Shown here: piece by piece, positions 5,995 to 13,653 of the stretch
Layout: the number at the start of each line of letters is the position of its first letter
How positions within the stretch are numbered: the stretch's first letter is position 1
NCBI GenBank assembly: GCA_964523575.1
Contig: CAZGAV010000041.1
Coordinates: 1 to 29,478 of the forward strand
Reading direction: 5' to 3'
Source of the DNA: DAOUTW01 sp964523575
Lineage (GTDB): Bacteria; Zixibacteria; MSB-5A5; GN15; JAAZOE01
Length of the DNA stretch: 29,478 bases
Made by a program: the position numbers and the translations under genes
The notes under the pieces: model-generated
Databases searched by the model: none
The model's input: only the letters and a program-made list of their open reading frames with translations
Told to the model about the DNA's origin: nothing

Positions 5995-6576
5995 ATGGCT
6001 GACCAGACTAAAAATATTTTCCGTGAGCGGTTTGAGAGGGAAGCAATGGTGCATATCGATGCCCTTATGCGTACCGCTCGGCGGATGACCAAAAGTGATT
6101 CTGATGCGGAGGATTTGGTCCAGGAAACAATGCTAAAGGCCTACCGCTTCTTCGACAAGTTCGAAGAAGGCACCAATTGCAAAGCCTGGTTGTTCAAGAT
6201 CATGACGAACATTTTCATCAACAATTACCGGTCCAAAGCCAAGGCTCCGCAGTCGCTCACTTTTGACGATATAGATGACGGTTTTCTGTTCGGTCAACTG
6301 GCTAAATACAAGTCCACGACCGACCCGGAACAGGAGTTCTTTTCCAAGATATTCGACGATGACGTGCGCAAGGCGATCAATGATTTGCCCGAAGATTTCC
6401 GCATCGTGGTGGTGCTGTCCTTTCTCGAAGGATTCGCTTATCAGGAAATCGCCGACATCACCGGTCTTCAGATCGGCACCGTCAAATCGCGTCTGCATCG
6501 CGGGAGAAAACTTCTTCAGAAAGCACTATTCGATTATGCCCAGCGAAACGGTTTCATCAAGGAGCCTCTGAATTGA
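5995..6576 (+). CDS. ECF RNA polymerase sigma factor, RpoE/SigR type
   Basis: A 193-residue group IV sigma factor. Region 2 spans about 17-84, with DSDAEDLVQETMLKAYRFF as region 2.1-2.2 and AWLFKIMTNIFINNYRS as region 2.4. Region 4 spans about 124-178, with an LPEDFRIVVVLSFLEGF segment and the helix-turn-helix YQEIADITGLQIGTVKSRLHR. It directs polymerase to stress promoters when freed from its anti-sigma partner. The next gene, overlapping its stop codon, encodes a zinc-binding anti-sigma factor of the RsrA kind, so a thiol-oxidative stress role is likely. The start is firm: TAAGGAG lies about five bases upstream of the ATG. A SigR-like promoter just ahead suggests positive autoregulation. 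Confidence 0.93.
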   Translation: MADQTKNIFRERFEREAMVHIDALMRTARRMTKSDSDAEDLVQETMLKAYRFFDKFEEGTNCKAWLFKIMTNIFINNYRSKAKAPQSLTFDDIDDGFLFGQLAKYKSTTDPEQEFFSKIFDDDVRKAINDLPEDFRIVVVLSFLEGFAYQEIADITGLQIGTVKSRLHRGRKLLQKALFDYAQRNGFIKEPLN

Positions 6577-6848
6577 AATGTCGTGATGCTTTGCGGCTTC
6601 TTTACGACGTCGTCGATAAAGAAGCCGGCGAAAATGAGATGGCTGAATTCCAGGAACATATCAAGAAATGTCACAAATGTTCCGCGCGATACGAGATGGA
6701 GCAAAGGTTCAAGGATTGCGTCGAGAGAAAAGGGCGTTTTTCTCCCGAATGCGAAGACTTGAAACAGAAAATTTATCAGCAACTCGACGCTATCGATCAA
6801 GATGGCGGTGAAGCGGATCTTTTTTCTCCGCCGATGTTCGAATCCTGA
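6573..6848 (+). CDS. Zinc-finger anti-sigma factor (RsrA-like, ZAS domain)
   Basis: A 91-residue protein with the ZAS signature H29-x3-C33-x2-C36 (HIKKCHKC) plus an N-terminal C3. These four correspond to the zinc ligands of RsrA, where oxidation to a disulphide releases the sigma factor. It has no membrane segment and should be cytoplasmic. Two more cysteines (residues about 49 and 60) follow. Translation begins at a TTG at 6573 that overlaps the sigma-factor stop TGA (6574-6576). The choice is supported by AAGGAG at 6559-6564, eight bases upstream, and by the conserved MKC start. Tight coupling keeps sigma and anti-sigma in balance. A hairpin terminator begins inside its last codons. Confidence 0.9.
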   Translation: MKCRDALRLLYDVVDKEAGENEMAEFQEHIKKCHKCSARYEMEQRFKDCVERKGRFSPECEDLKQKIYQQLDAIDQDGGEADLFSPPMFES

Positions 6849-6874
6849 TTTTTCGGCGTTCAGGATTTATTTCT
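6841..6874 (+). terminator. Intrinsic terminator of the sigma/anti-sigma operon
   Basis: AATCCTGA (6841-6848), which includes the stop codon, pairs with TCAGGATT (6860-6867) around an 11-base loop. TATTTCT follows. The tail is not a pure T-run, so the call is moderate. Confidence 0.5.
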
Positions 6875-7007
6875 CCGGCCTGTCTATTAAATCATAATCG
6901 GTCTCTATTCTTTCGCACGGTATTTATCGTATTAAACCTGACCTGCAGATATTGCCGCCCCGCCATATTCTCATTGCCTCAAGACATTTCATTGCTTATC
7001 AAAGAGT

Positions 7008-8039
7008 ATGCGGTCTCTACTGCTTCTCATCGTCTGGCTTTTATGGCCGGCCGCCGGATCAACCTCGACCCCCATCGACGGCTCCCCCCATTTTTCAACC
7101 GGTCTCGCCGCCGGTCTCAATCACATCACCGGCTTGATTTACAACGATCGTTTCGATGAAGCCGGCCGGATCATCGATTCGCTGGAACGGGCCGGTTCCC
7201 AGCCCGGGTTCGGGCATTTGTTTCGTGCCATCTGGTATCAATCGCAGATGATGGCCGCCGAATCCGACTCCCTGCAGGATCGATTTATGGATGTCCTCGA
7301 CAGCCTTGACGATGACGCTCGCGATGTTCTAAAGGTGGGCGGCGATTCGGCTCTGGCTTATTTTTTCTTGGGCCACGGCCATGCTTTCCGATCCATCTAT
7401 TACGGTCGTTCCGGTCGTTTGATAAAGGCCCTCAAAAGCGGCCTGGCGGCTCGGAAAGCTTATGACGCCGGTTATGAAATCGACCCCGCATTCTATGATC
7501 TGGCTCTGGGGCTGGGTTCCTATCGCTATTGGAAATCGGTCAAAACCAAAGCCATCAACTGGACGCCTCTGTTCAAGAATGAAAAAAGGGAAGGGATCGA
7601 ACTGCTTCGTCTGGCCGCCGATTCGTCCCTGATTTCCCGTGACGCCGCAACCGTCGCCCTGATCTGGGTGTACCTCAATGAAAAAAGATACGCCGCGGCC
7701 ATCCGGCTGGCCGACCGGATGCATCGCCGCTACCCTGAAGGTCTGACGTTTCTGTGGGCGCTGGGCCGGATTTATTATGAAATGGACGATTGCCGGGCGG
7801 CGGTCGATATTTACGAAGATATCCTGGAGCGCCTGCGCGCCGATCCGGGCAATTATTTCAATATCATCGAAGCCGCGGGATGTTTATCCGACTGCTATCG
7901 ACAACTGGCCGACCGGCGGCCGGAGATGGCCGGGAAACTGTCGCGTCTCCGAGATGAAATCGACGCCATGCCGATACCGGCGGAAACACAGAAGCGCCAG
8001 AAAAAGAAACTCCGCAAAATACTCGAAAAAACCGATTGA
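7008..8039 (+). CDS. Exported TPR-type protein of unknown role
   Basis: A 343-residue protein with a short signal peptide (residues 1 to about 17, LLLLIVWLLWPAAG). Its body is helical, with alanine- and leucine-rich helix pairs typical of tetratricopeptide-like repeats. The clearest are in the C-terminal half (for example FLWALGRIYYEMDDCRAAVD and the preceding VALIWVYLNEKRYAAAIRLA). The C-terminus is very basic (QKRQKKKLRKIL). It probably acts in the periplasm as a scaffold in a protein complex, but no partner is evident. No enzyme motif is present. The start is set by the signal peptide; the AAAGAG before it is too close to be a good ribosome-binding site. An HDOD gene follows about 100 bases later in the same direction. 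Confidence 0.75.
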   Translation: MRSLLLLIVWLLWPAAGSTSTPIDGSPHFSTGLAAGLNHITGLIYNDRFDEAGRIIDSLERAGSQPGFGHLFRAIWYQSQMMAAESDSLQDRFMDVLDSLDDDARDVLKVGGDSALAYFFLGHGHAFRSIYYGRSGRLIKALKSGLAARKAYDAGYEIDPAFYDLALGLGSYRYWKSVKTKAINWTPLFKNEKREGIELLRLAADSSLISRDAATVALIWVYLNEKRYAAAIRLADRMHRRYPEGLTFLWALGRIYYEMDDCRAAVDIYEDILERLRADPGNYFNIIEAAGCLSDCYRQLADRRPEMAGKLSRLRDEIDAMPIPAETQKRQKKKLRKILEKTD

Positions 8040-8059
8040 GCCGCGCGGTATAAATTTTC

Positions 8060-8087
8060 TTCACCAAAAGACCGACACTAATAATAT
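8060..8087 (+). promoter_or_regulatory. Possible promoter of the HDOD gene
   Basis: TTCACC (8060-8065) and TAATAT (8082-8087) are separated by 16 bases in the spacer before the ATG at 8140. Both boxes are imperfect. Confidence 0.3.
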
Positions 8088-8139
8088 GTATTCCGCGTCC
8101 GGGAACGCTTCTCGGGGCGTTAATAAATAAGGACTATCA

Positions 8140-9003
8140 ATGGATAAAGTTCTCGAATCGCAACGGACTCTCGACAAAGTCGTTTCAACTATCGGCGATT
8201 TGCCCGCGACCCCGGCTATCATTGCCACCCTGATGAACCTGACCTCCGATCTCAACGCCGATCTCGATAAAATCACCAAGGCCATCCTGGCCGATCAGTC
8301 GCTGACGGCCAAGGTGCTTAAACTTTCCAATTCGTCCTTCTACGGCCGGGCGCGGGAAGTCAAAACCCTGAAAGAAGCGATTGTTATCCTCGGTTTCATG
8401 ACCCTCCATTCGCTGGTCATCGCCACCTCCACCCAGAGCCTTTATCAGAAATCGCTCGACGACGGCATCTCCGGGAAACTCTGGGAGCACGCTTTCGCGG
8501 TGGCTATCGCCTCGCGCATGATCGCCCAATCAACCGGCCACATCGGAGTGGAAGAGGCCTTTATCGCCGGACTTCTGCACGATATCGGCAAACTCGTCCT
8601 GACCCAGAAGATGCCGGTGGAATATCGCCGCATCGTTTCACAAGTGGAATCGTCATCGGGCCGGTTCGATGAAATCGAGATGGAAACGTTTGGTTTCGAT
8701 CATGCCGTGGTCGGCGCCCAACTGCTTCAGAAATGGTCCTTCCCGGAGGAATTATCCGAGGCGGTGCATTGTCATCATCGCCCGGCCGACGACGACGAAC
8801 GGCCGTCGTCTCTGGCGCACATCATCAGTCTCGGTAATTTCATGGCCAAGAAACTGGACGTCGGTTTCCGCGATTATCGGATCGAGGACCTGTCCGGCTA
8901 TCCGTCGGCCCTGGCCCTCAATCTCGACGCCGAAAGTCTCGATCAATTTCAGGAACAATTGTCCGAACATTTCGCCAACGAGAGAGAATTTTTCCGGCTT
9001 TAG
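8140..9003 (+). CDS. HDOD domain signalling protein
   Basis: A 287-residue protein made almost entirely of an HDOD domain. The family hallmark is at about 20-75 (LPATPAIIATLMNL, then DQSLTAKVLKLSNSSFYG), followed by ILGFMTLHSLVIATS. HDOD domains are relatives of HD phosphohydrolases, often without activity, and are linked to chemotaxis, two-component and cyclic-di-GMP signalling. This copy keeps candidate metal ligands (H117, H147-D148 in LLHDIGKLVL, H188, H210 and H213), so hydrolase activity cannot be excluded. AAGGAC lies about six bases upstream of the ATG, supporting the start. The gene ends 31 bases before a convergent gene. No receiver or output domain is fused to it. Confidence 0.9.
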   Translation: MDKVLESQRTLDKVVSTIGDLPATPAIIATLMNLTSDLNADLDKITKAILADQSLTAKVLKLSNSSFYGRAREVKTLKEAIVILGFMTLHSLVIATSTQSLYQKSLDDGISGKLWEHAFAVAIASRMIAQSTGHIGVEEAFIAGLLHDIGKLVLTQKMPVEYRRIVSQVESSSGRFDEIEMETFGFDHAVVGAQLLQKWSFPEELSEAVHCHHRPADDDERPSSLAHIISLGNFMAKKLDVGFRDYRIEDLSGYPSALALNLDAESLDQFQEQLSEHFANEREFFRL

Positions 9004-9034
9004 AACAGGCGTCGTTTACTATCAGGTTTTAATT

Positions 9035-10711
9035 TCAGCGCAAATGCCATTGATGCTTGACGCTCTGGATCGACAGCGGATCGGGGGCGTGAGCCGTCAT
9101 GTAATCTTCAATCGTCTGGCTTCGACCCGGACGGCAAAACTGCTGGATCAGGAATTCCCCGGCTTTGGGATTGGATGCAAAATCGTCACCGTAGAGTTTT
9201 TCCAGTATCTCGGTATTTTTGATGGCGCTGAACATATCGGCCAGTTTTTCCGGAAATGATTCCAGCCCGCCGGTCAGCAGGGTTTCGATCCACTGGTAAG
9301 AACTGTCGCTGGTGTGGAAAAGGGAATCCTCCAGCGACATATAAAGCGCCGCCGGATCGGTCGCCAGGCCGTTGGAAAGATAATAATCGAAATAGAAATA
9401 GAGCAAGACCCGGCGCAGGTCGGCCACCCTCTGCCAGAGCCGGAAAGTCTCGAAACGCTTGATATCCCGAGGGGCGATGTCGAAATTATCGGATAAAAAT
9501 TCGGGCCGCAAGGCCAGGCCTTCGAACATCTGCGTCAGCATCTCCTCGGAACCGAGGGGATAATCGCGCAACAGATAGGGGAGGGTGCTGTCGGCGTAAG
9601 CCCAGGGCAAGGAACGCCCCAGTTCCATCGCCAGCCGGCGGTAATTGGCCAGCCCGCCGCGATTGTTTTTCAGCAGTAAATTTTCATCGGGAGGATAGAG
9701 CCGCACGGCCAGAGCCGGGTAGGTGCTGGAATCGACCCGCACGATCAGTTTTGTCATCAGGCTGTCCATCCCCAGCCCGTCCAGCAATTGGTTCATGGCG
9801 GCGTCGATTTTTTCCGGTGGGAAACAACTGTCCGGCAAATCTCCACCCTGTAACAGGCCGCGTTCGATTTCAAACAGAGCCGTCGGCTTTTGACCGAATA
9901 TCATTTGCAGGGAATCGAAACACCGCTGGTATTCGTTGTCGGTGGCCTTTTTGAGATCGTCGGCGATTTTCAGCCAGTCGGCCTTATTGTAGGATAAGCG
10001 CGACAGGATATAATCCTGCGAGGTGCGCTGACCCCGCTGTTGGCCCATAATTTTGTACAGATCGTAAAGCTTGGCCGCTTCCGGGGTCAGGATCGCCGCC
10101 GAATCCATGACCAATTTTTGTAGTTGGCGGGCCAGATCAATATCGCCGTCGGAAAAAATAACCTGCGCCGCCTCGTTGGCGTCGTATGATTGACCGTCCA
10201 CGGAAAAATGAAAATTATAGAGCCGGTCGGCCAGACGCCGCGATAATTCGCGGGCGGGGCGGATGGCCGAAGGATCGTCGGTGAATTCGTTGCGCCGCCA
10301 GCTGTAGAAGCGAATGAAAGCCAGATTGACGGGATCTTGGGTTTTCGTGCGCCATTGATCCAGAATTTTGAAAATATAACCGTCGCGTAATATATCCCGG
10401 TACCGAGCCTCGAGGTCGCGTTTGAAGGTTTGCTCTCCGACGGGGTTATCCGGGATGGCCGTGAATTCCCGCCGTTGGCGGTATTCGATGACGGCCAGTT
10501 GGTGATCCAGCGCCATGATGAACCGATACAAAGTGGAATCGTCGACGATGGTCGTATAATCGTATTGAAAGGGCGTTTTGAGAAACAGCTCGATGGCGCT
10601 GTCGGAAACATCGGGGGGTTGAGCCAGAGCCGGCGAACCGGGAAGAAGGATTGCCAGATTGAGAAATATGACACCGAAAACTATCGAAAATTTATTCAAA
10701 CTCAACCTCAT
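9035..10711 (-). CDS. Exported M3-like metallopeptidase homologue with degenerate active site
   Basis: A 558-residue protein with a signal peptide (about 1-30, ending SPALA-Q). It is mostly helical. Around 329-410 it follows the pattern of M3-like gluzincin peptidases. A strand-rich stretch leads to a GG and NYRRL segment, then the catalytic helix, then a W-A-Y/F-A-D segment, then a second helix with MFEGL. Where active relatives have HExxH, this protein reads AMELGR (361-366), with both histidines gone and only the glutamate kept. Part of the downstream E-rich helix (SEEMLTQMFEGL, 388-399) survives. It is therefore predicted not to bind catalytic zinc. It may be a pseudo-enzyme that binds peptides or regulates an active paralogue. 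The family assignment is from memory of motif order and is less certain than the open frame itself. No strong ribosome-binding site precedes the ATG. Confidence 0.7.
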   Translation of the reverse strand: MRLSLNKFSIVFGVIFLNLAILLPGSPALAQPPDVSDSAIELFLKTPFQYDYTTIVDDSTLYRFIMALDHQLAVIEYRQRREFTAIPDNPVGEQTFKRDLEARYRDILRDGYIFKILDQWRTKTQDPVNLAFIRFYSWRRNEFTDDPSAIRPARELSRRLADRLYNFHFSVDGQSYDANEAAQVIFSDGDIDLARQLQKLVMDSAAILTPEAAKLYDLYKIMGQQRGQRTSQDYILSRLSYNKADWLKIADDLKKATDNEYQRCFDSLQMIFGQKPTALFEIERGLLQGGDLPDSCFPPEKIDAAMNQLLDGLGMDSLMTKLIVRVDSSTYPALAVRLYPPDENLLLKNNRGGLANYRRLAMELGRSLPWAYADSTLPYLLRDYPLGSEEMLTQMFEGLALRPEFLSDNFDIAPRDIKRFETFRLWQRVADLRRVLLYFYFDYYLSNGLATDPAALYMSLEDSLFHTSDSSYQWIETLLTGGLESFPEKLADMFSAIKNTEILEKLYGDDFASNPKAGEFLIQQFCRPGRSQTIEDYMTAHAPDPLSIQSVKHQWHLR

Positions 10712-10800
10712 ACGTGCTTTGTTCCCAGATACGATTTACGGCTCCGCTCGGCCTATGCTCTTAACTTATACTGTTGACGTTCCCGATTCAATAATTTCCC

Positions 10801-10828
10801 TTGCGATTTTTAGCTGTTTTCGTATAAT
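10801..10828 (+). promoter_or_regulatory. Sigma-70 promoter of the TPP-riboswitch operon
   Basis: A perfect TATAAT (10823-10828) is preceded after 16 bases by TTGCGA (10801-10806). Transcription should start near 10835, about 13 bases before the first aptamer. Confidence 0.65.
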
Positions 10829-10847
10829 TGATGGAGTTTATAGCGAA

Positions 10848-10930
10848 ACCGTTGGGGGTGGTGCGCCAAGAGCGCACCTGAGATTATACCCCCGAACCTG
10901 ATCCGGGTAATTCCGGCGTAGGGAAACGGT
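10848..10930 (+). promoter_or_regulatory. TPP riboswitch aptamer 1 (THI box)
   Basis: All conserved parts are present. P1 is ACCGTT/AACGGT (10848-10853 with 10925-10930). P2 is GGGGG/CCCCC (10854-10858 with 10889-10893). P3 is GGTGCGC/GCGCACC (10860-10866 with 10872-10878). The pyrimidine-binding core is CTGAGA (10878-10883). The pyrophosphate-binding arm runs from GAACCTGATCCGG through TAAT to CCGGCGTAGGGAA. It binds thiamine pyrophosphate and normally represses when bound. An intrinsic terminator follows 15 bases later, so transcriptional control is expected. Confidence 0.95.
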
Positions 10931-10945
10931 CACAGACTTCTTAAT

Positions 10946-10991
10946 CGCCTGTCGGCTGTCCCCTCCCCTTGCCCGGCAGGCGGTTTTTTTT
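10946..10991 (+). terminator. Intrinsic terminator between the two TPP aptamers
   Basis: CGCCTGTCGG (10946-10955) pairs over ten bases, one of them G-U, with CCGGCAGGCG (10973-10982) around a 17-base loop. G and eight T residues follow. It is the probable expression platform of aptamer 1. No clean antiterminator was identified; only GGCG in the aptamer 3' arm complements the start of the left arm. Confidence 0.8.
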
Positions 10992-11001
10992 GAACCATCT
11001 T

Positions 11002-11087
11002 AATCCGTGGGGGTGGTTCGCCGAAAGCGGACCTGAGATCATACCCCCGAACCTGATCCGGATAATGCCGGCGTAGGAATATGGATT
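11002..11087 (+). promoter_or_regulatory. TPP riboswitch aptamer 2 (THI box)
   Basis: A second full aptamer lies 71 bases after the first. Its P1 (AATCCGT/ATGGATT, 11002-11008 with 11081-11087) has a different sequence but still pairs. P2 begins GGGGG at 11009. P3 (GGTTCGC/GCGGACC, 11015-11021 with 11027-11033) keeps pairing through a U-G where aptamer 1 has G-C. The CTGAGA core and the GAACCTGATCCGG arm are intact. The 3' motif is GTAGGAA rather than GTAGGGAA, one G shorter. No T-run terminator follows, which suggests control at translation. Confidence 0.95.
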
Positions 11088-11137
11088 TGACCGAGTGTTC
11101 ATATCGGTCCCGCAGAACGCGGGAAACTTATCCCCTT

Positions 11138-11180
11138 CTTCTCCCAGACTATCCGGGTTGGCGGAAAATCACGAGAGGAG
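11138..11180 (+). promoter_or_regulatory. Possible Shine-Dalgarno-sequestering helix of aptamer 2
   Basis: CTTCTC (11138-11143) can pair with GAGGAG (11175-11180, one G-U pair), the core of the ribosome-binding site for the ATG at 11188. Upstream hairpins GACCGA/TCGGTC and CCGC/GCGG lie between the aptamer and this element. A translational switch is plausible but the helix is short. Confidence 0.35.
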
Positions 11181-11187
11181 TCTTGTA

Positions 11188-13653
11188 ATGTACAAGCATC
11201 TCTGCCTCCTGGGCGCGTTTTGCGCGCTGATCGCCGCCGGCCCCGCCTTGGCCCTCCAGCATTGGCTGGAAGGACAGGTGGTCGATGACAACGACCAGCC
11301 GATCGGCTACGTCACGGTCCAGTCGAAAAATTTTATTCAGACGATGCAAACCGACGAGGCGGGCCGGTTTAAGGCATCAATAACCGGCGACGGTGAGATT
11401 TCTGTGACCTGTTCGCGAGCCGGGTATATTCCCCGCACCGTCAAAGTCTCATCGGCCGCTGGACCCGTCAAAATCCGTTTGACGGCTCAGGCCTATCCCA
11501 TGGAGGGGCTGACGGTCACGGCCGGCCGCGCCGTGACAGGCCAGAGCCCGATTTCATTCCAGACTCTCGATAAAGAGAATATCAACCGCGATTACGATAT
11601 CGGGGAAATTCCCGAATTGCTGGAAACGACGCCCAACCTGTATTCCTATTCCGACGCCGGAGGCGGGTTGGGATACAGCTATCTCAAAATTCGGGGCTTT
11701 GACGCCCGCCGGGCGCCGGTGTATATCAACGGCATCCCCCTCAACGACCCCGAGGATCATTCGCTCTATTTCGTCGATCTGCCCGATCTGACCTCCAGCG
11801 CCGACAATATTCAGGTTCAGCGCGGCGTCGGCAATTCGTTATACGGCGATCCCTCTTTCGCCGGCTCCGTCAACATCCTGACCAGCCCGTTGTCGCAGGG
11901 ACGGCAGTTTTCCGGGGAATTCGGTTACGGCGGTTTCCTGCAGGGGGGCGAAACCGTCGGGCTGATGCGCAAATCGTCCTTTGCATACGCTTCCGGGCTG
12001 ATCAATGGCGGCTGGTCGATTTCCGGCCGTTATGTCAAGCAGTACTCCGACGGATATCGCGAAAAGTCATGGTACCACGGTTACGCCTATTATCTCTCGG
12101 TCGCCCGGGTCGATCCGGGGATGATTACGACGCTCAATCTCTATGGCGGGCCGATGCGCCTGCACGCCGCCTGGGACGGCATCGACCGCGCCACCGAATA
12201 TCTCGACCGCCGCACCAACTGGTACAGCTACGACAACGAGACCGATAATTTCAATCAGCCTCATTTCGAACTGCATAATATCTATAACCTGAGCGACCAC
12301 CTGACCTGGTACAATTCGCTTTACCTGATTAAGGGCAAAGGATATTACGAGCAGTATCGATACGGCGACAACCTCATGGCCTATAATCTCAGCGACGACC
12401 CCAATGCCTCCAGCGATCTGGTGCGCCGCAAATGGGTGGACAAATACCAGACCGGCCTCAACAGTCAATTGGTTCTGGAAGGCAAACACAGTACCACCTC
12501 GGTGGGCGGTTCCTATTATTTCTTCGAGTCGGAACATTGGGGCGAGGTGATCTGGGCGCAGGCGTTGGACCCTTCGATGCTGGATATCGAAACCCCGTCC
12601 CGATACCATGAATATTTCGGAAAGTATCACAATTTTTCAGGCCATGTTTATCATCGCCGCCAATTGGGACAGCGTTTAACCGCCTCCGGCGACCTCCAGC
12701 TTCGCTACCTGCACAAAAACATCCATCAGACGCCGATTGGCGTGTACGGCACGACTATCTATGATCTCAATTGGCTGTTTCTTTCGCCCCGGATCGGCTT
12801 CAATTATGCTCTCAGCGATGAGCTGTCGCCCTATTTCAGTTTTTCCATTGCCTCCCATGATCCCTACGACGACATGATTGATGACGCCGACGACCCCAAT
12901 GATATCCCCCGGCTGGAGGTGGTCGATTCCACCTCGAATCCGATCAAATACGGCTCGCCTCTGGTCGATCCCGAACGGGTGTATGATTTCGAATTGGGAA
13001 CCAATTATCGAAGCGGCCAGGTCTCGGTAGATTTCAACCTGTTCTGGATGGAATACCGCAATGAAATCGTCCCCGACGGCGGTCTCAACAACGACGGTTT
13101 CCCGACCGTCGGCAATGCCGCCCGTTCGGTGCATCGGGGTCTTGAATTGTCGTTTGCCTTGAAACCCTTGACCAATTTCAAAATCGAGGGCAATTATGCC
13201 TATAACGACAATTGGATCAAGAAATACGATCAGCATGTCGAAATCGACTCTGGCGATTCCGTGACGGTGACGACCATTCGACATACGAATGTCGCAGTGC
13301 CCAATTTTCCGATATATCTGGCCAATCTGACTCTCGATTACACTTATGGAATTCTGCAGATGGTGTACCGATTGCGGGGTGTCGGCCGCCAGTTCGTGTC
13401 ATTGGACGGCCGCTACGCCTATATCGATGGCCAATTCGAAGATGTCTCCATCGCGCCCTACAGCGTCTCATCGATCAGGGCAATCGTTCATCTCGGGGCG
13501 GTTCTGGGCGGAGCCGATTTGAGTCTTGAGGGCCGGATTGACAATCTTTTCGACGTCAGGTATGAGACTTATGGTTATCGCTGGGGCGATTATTTCGCCT
13601 ATTGGCCGGCGGCCGAAAGAAACTGGTTTTTTAACTTGAAGATGACTATTTGA
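11188..13653 (+). CDS. TonB-dependent outer-membrane receptor, predicted thiamine (or precursor) uptake
   Basis: An 821-residue receptor. A signal peptide (1 to about 23, ending ALA-L) precedes a carboxypeptidase-regulatory-like beta domain (about 27-100, HWLEGQVVDDNDQPIGYVTV onwards). A TonB-box-like GLTVTA lies near 104-109. The plug domain is at about 112-230 (LKIRGFDARRAPVYINGIPLNDP and the NSLYGDPSFAGSVNI motif). The rest is a beta-barrel ending in an aromatic-rich strand. It should move a ligand across the outer membrane using TonB energy. Two TPP riboswitches in its leader point to thiamine, a phosphate ester or a precursor; TPP-regulated TonB receptors are known from Bacteroides-type genomes. 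The start at 11188 is chosen because GAGAGGAG lies seven bases upstream and a signal peptide follows. The longer frame from 11095 would encode part of the riboswitch leader. Confidence 0.92.
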   Translation: MYKHLCLLGAFCALIAAGPALALQHWLEGQVVDDNDQPIGYVTVQSKNFIQTMQTDEAGRFKASITGDGEISVTCSRAGYIPRTVKVSSAAGPVKIRLTAQAYPMEGLTVTAGRAVTGQSPISFQTLDKENINRDYDIGEIPELLETTPNLYSYSDAGGGLGYSYLKIRGFDARRAPVYINGIPLNDPEDHSLYFVDLPDLTSSADNIQVQRGVGNSLYGDPSFAGSVNILTSPLSQGRQFSGEFGYGGFLQGGETVGLMRKSSFAYASGLINGGWSISGRYVKQYSDGYREKSWYHGYAYYLSVARVDPGMITTLNLYGGPMRLHAAWDGIDRATEYLDRRTNWYSYDNETDNFNQPHFELHNIYNLSDHLTWYNSLYLIKGKGYYEQYRYGDNLMAYNLSDDPNASSDLVRRKWVDKYQTGLNSQLVLEGKHSTTSVGGSYYFFESEHWGEVIWAQALDPSMLDIETPSRYHEYFGKYHNFSGHVYHRRQLGQRLTASGDLQLRYLHKNIHQTPIGVYGTTIYDLNWLFLSPRIGFNYALSDELSPYFSFSIASHDPYDDMIDDADDPNDIPRLEVVDSTSNPIKYGSPLVDPERVYDFELGTNYRSGQVSVDFNLFWMEYRNEIVPDGGLNNDGFPTVGNAARSVHRGLELSFALKPLTNFKIEGNYAYNDNWIKKYDQHVEIDSGDSVTVTTIRHTNVAVPNFPIYLANLTLDYTYGILQMVYRLRGVGRQFVSLDGRYAYIDGQFEDVSIAPYSVSSIRAIVHLGAVLGGADLSLEGRIDNLFDVRYETYGYRWGDYFAYWPAAERNWFFNLKMTI

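Larger units (their letters stand above)
10712..11187. other. Long leader region between divergent genes (tandem riboswitch leader)
   Basis: This 476-base interval carries no protein gene. It contains a sigma-70 promoter, two TPP aptamers, a terminator between them and a possible ribosome-site helix, all on the plus strand and listed separately. The left 90 bases should also contain the minus-strand promoter of the M3-like gene, but no convincing one was found. Confidence 0.85.

Noticed and set aside
6835..6844. GTTCGAATCC, resembling a tRNA T-loop
   Set aside because: It is the end of the anti-sigma coding region; no acceptor stem, anticodon arm or D-arm surrounds it.
11095..11187. Upstream extension of the TonB receptor frame
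   Set aside because: It would encode the riboswitch expression platform and bury the signal peptide; the ATG at 11188 has an excellent Shine-Dalgarno.
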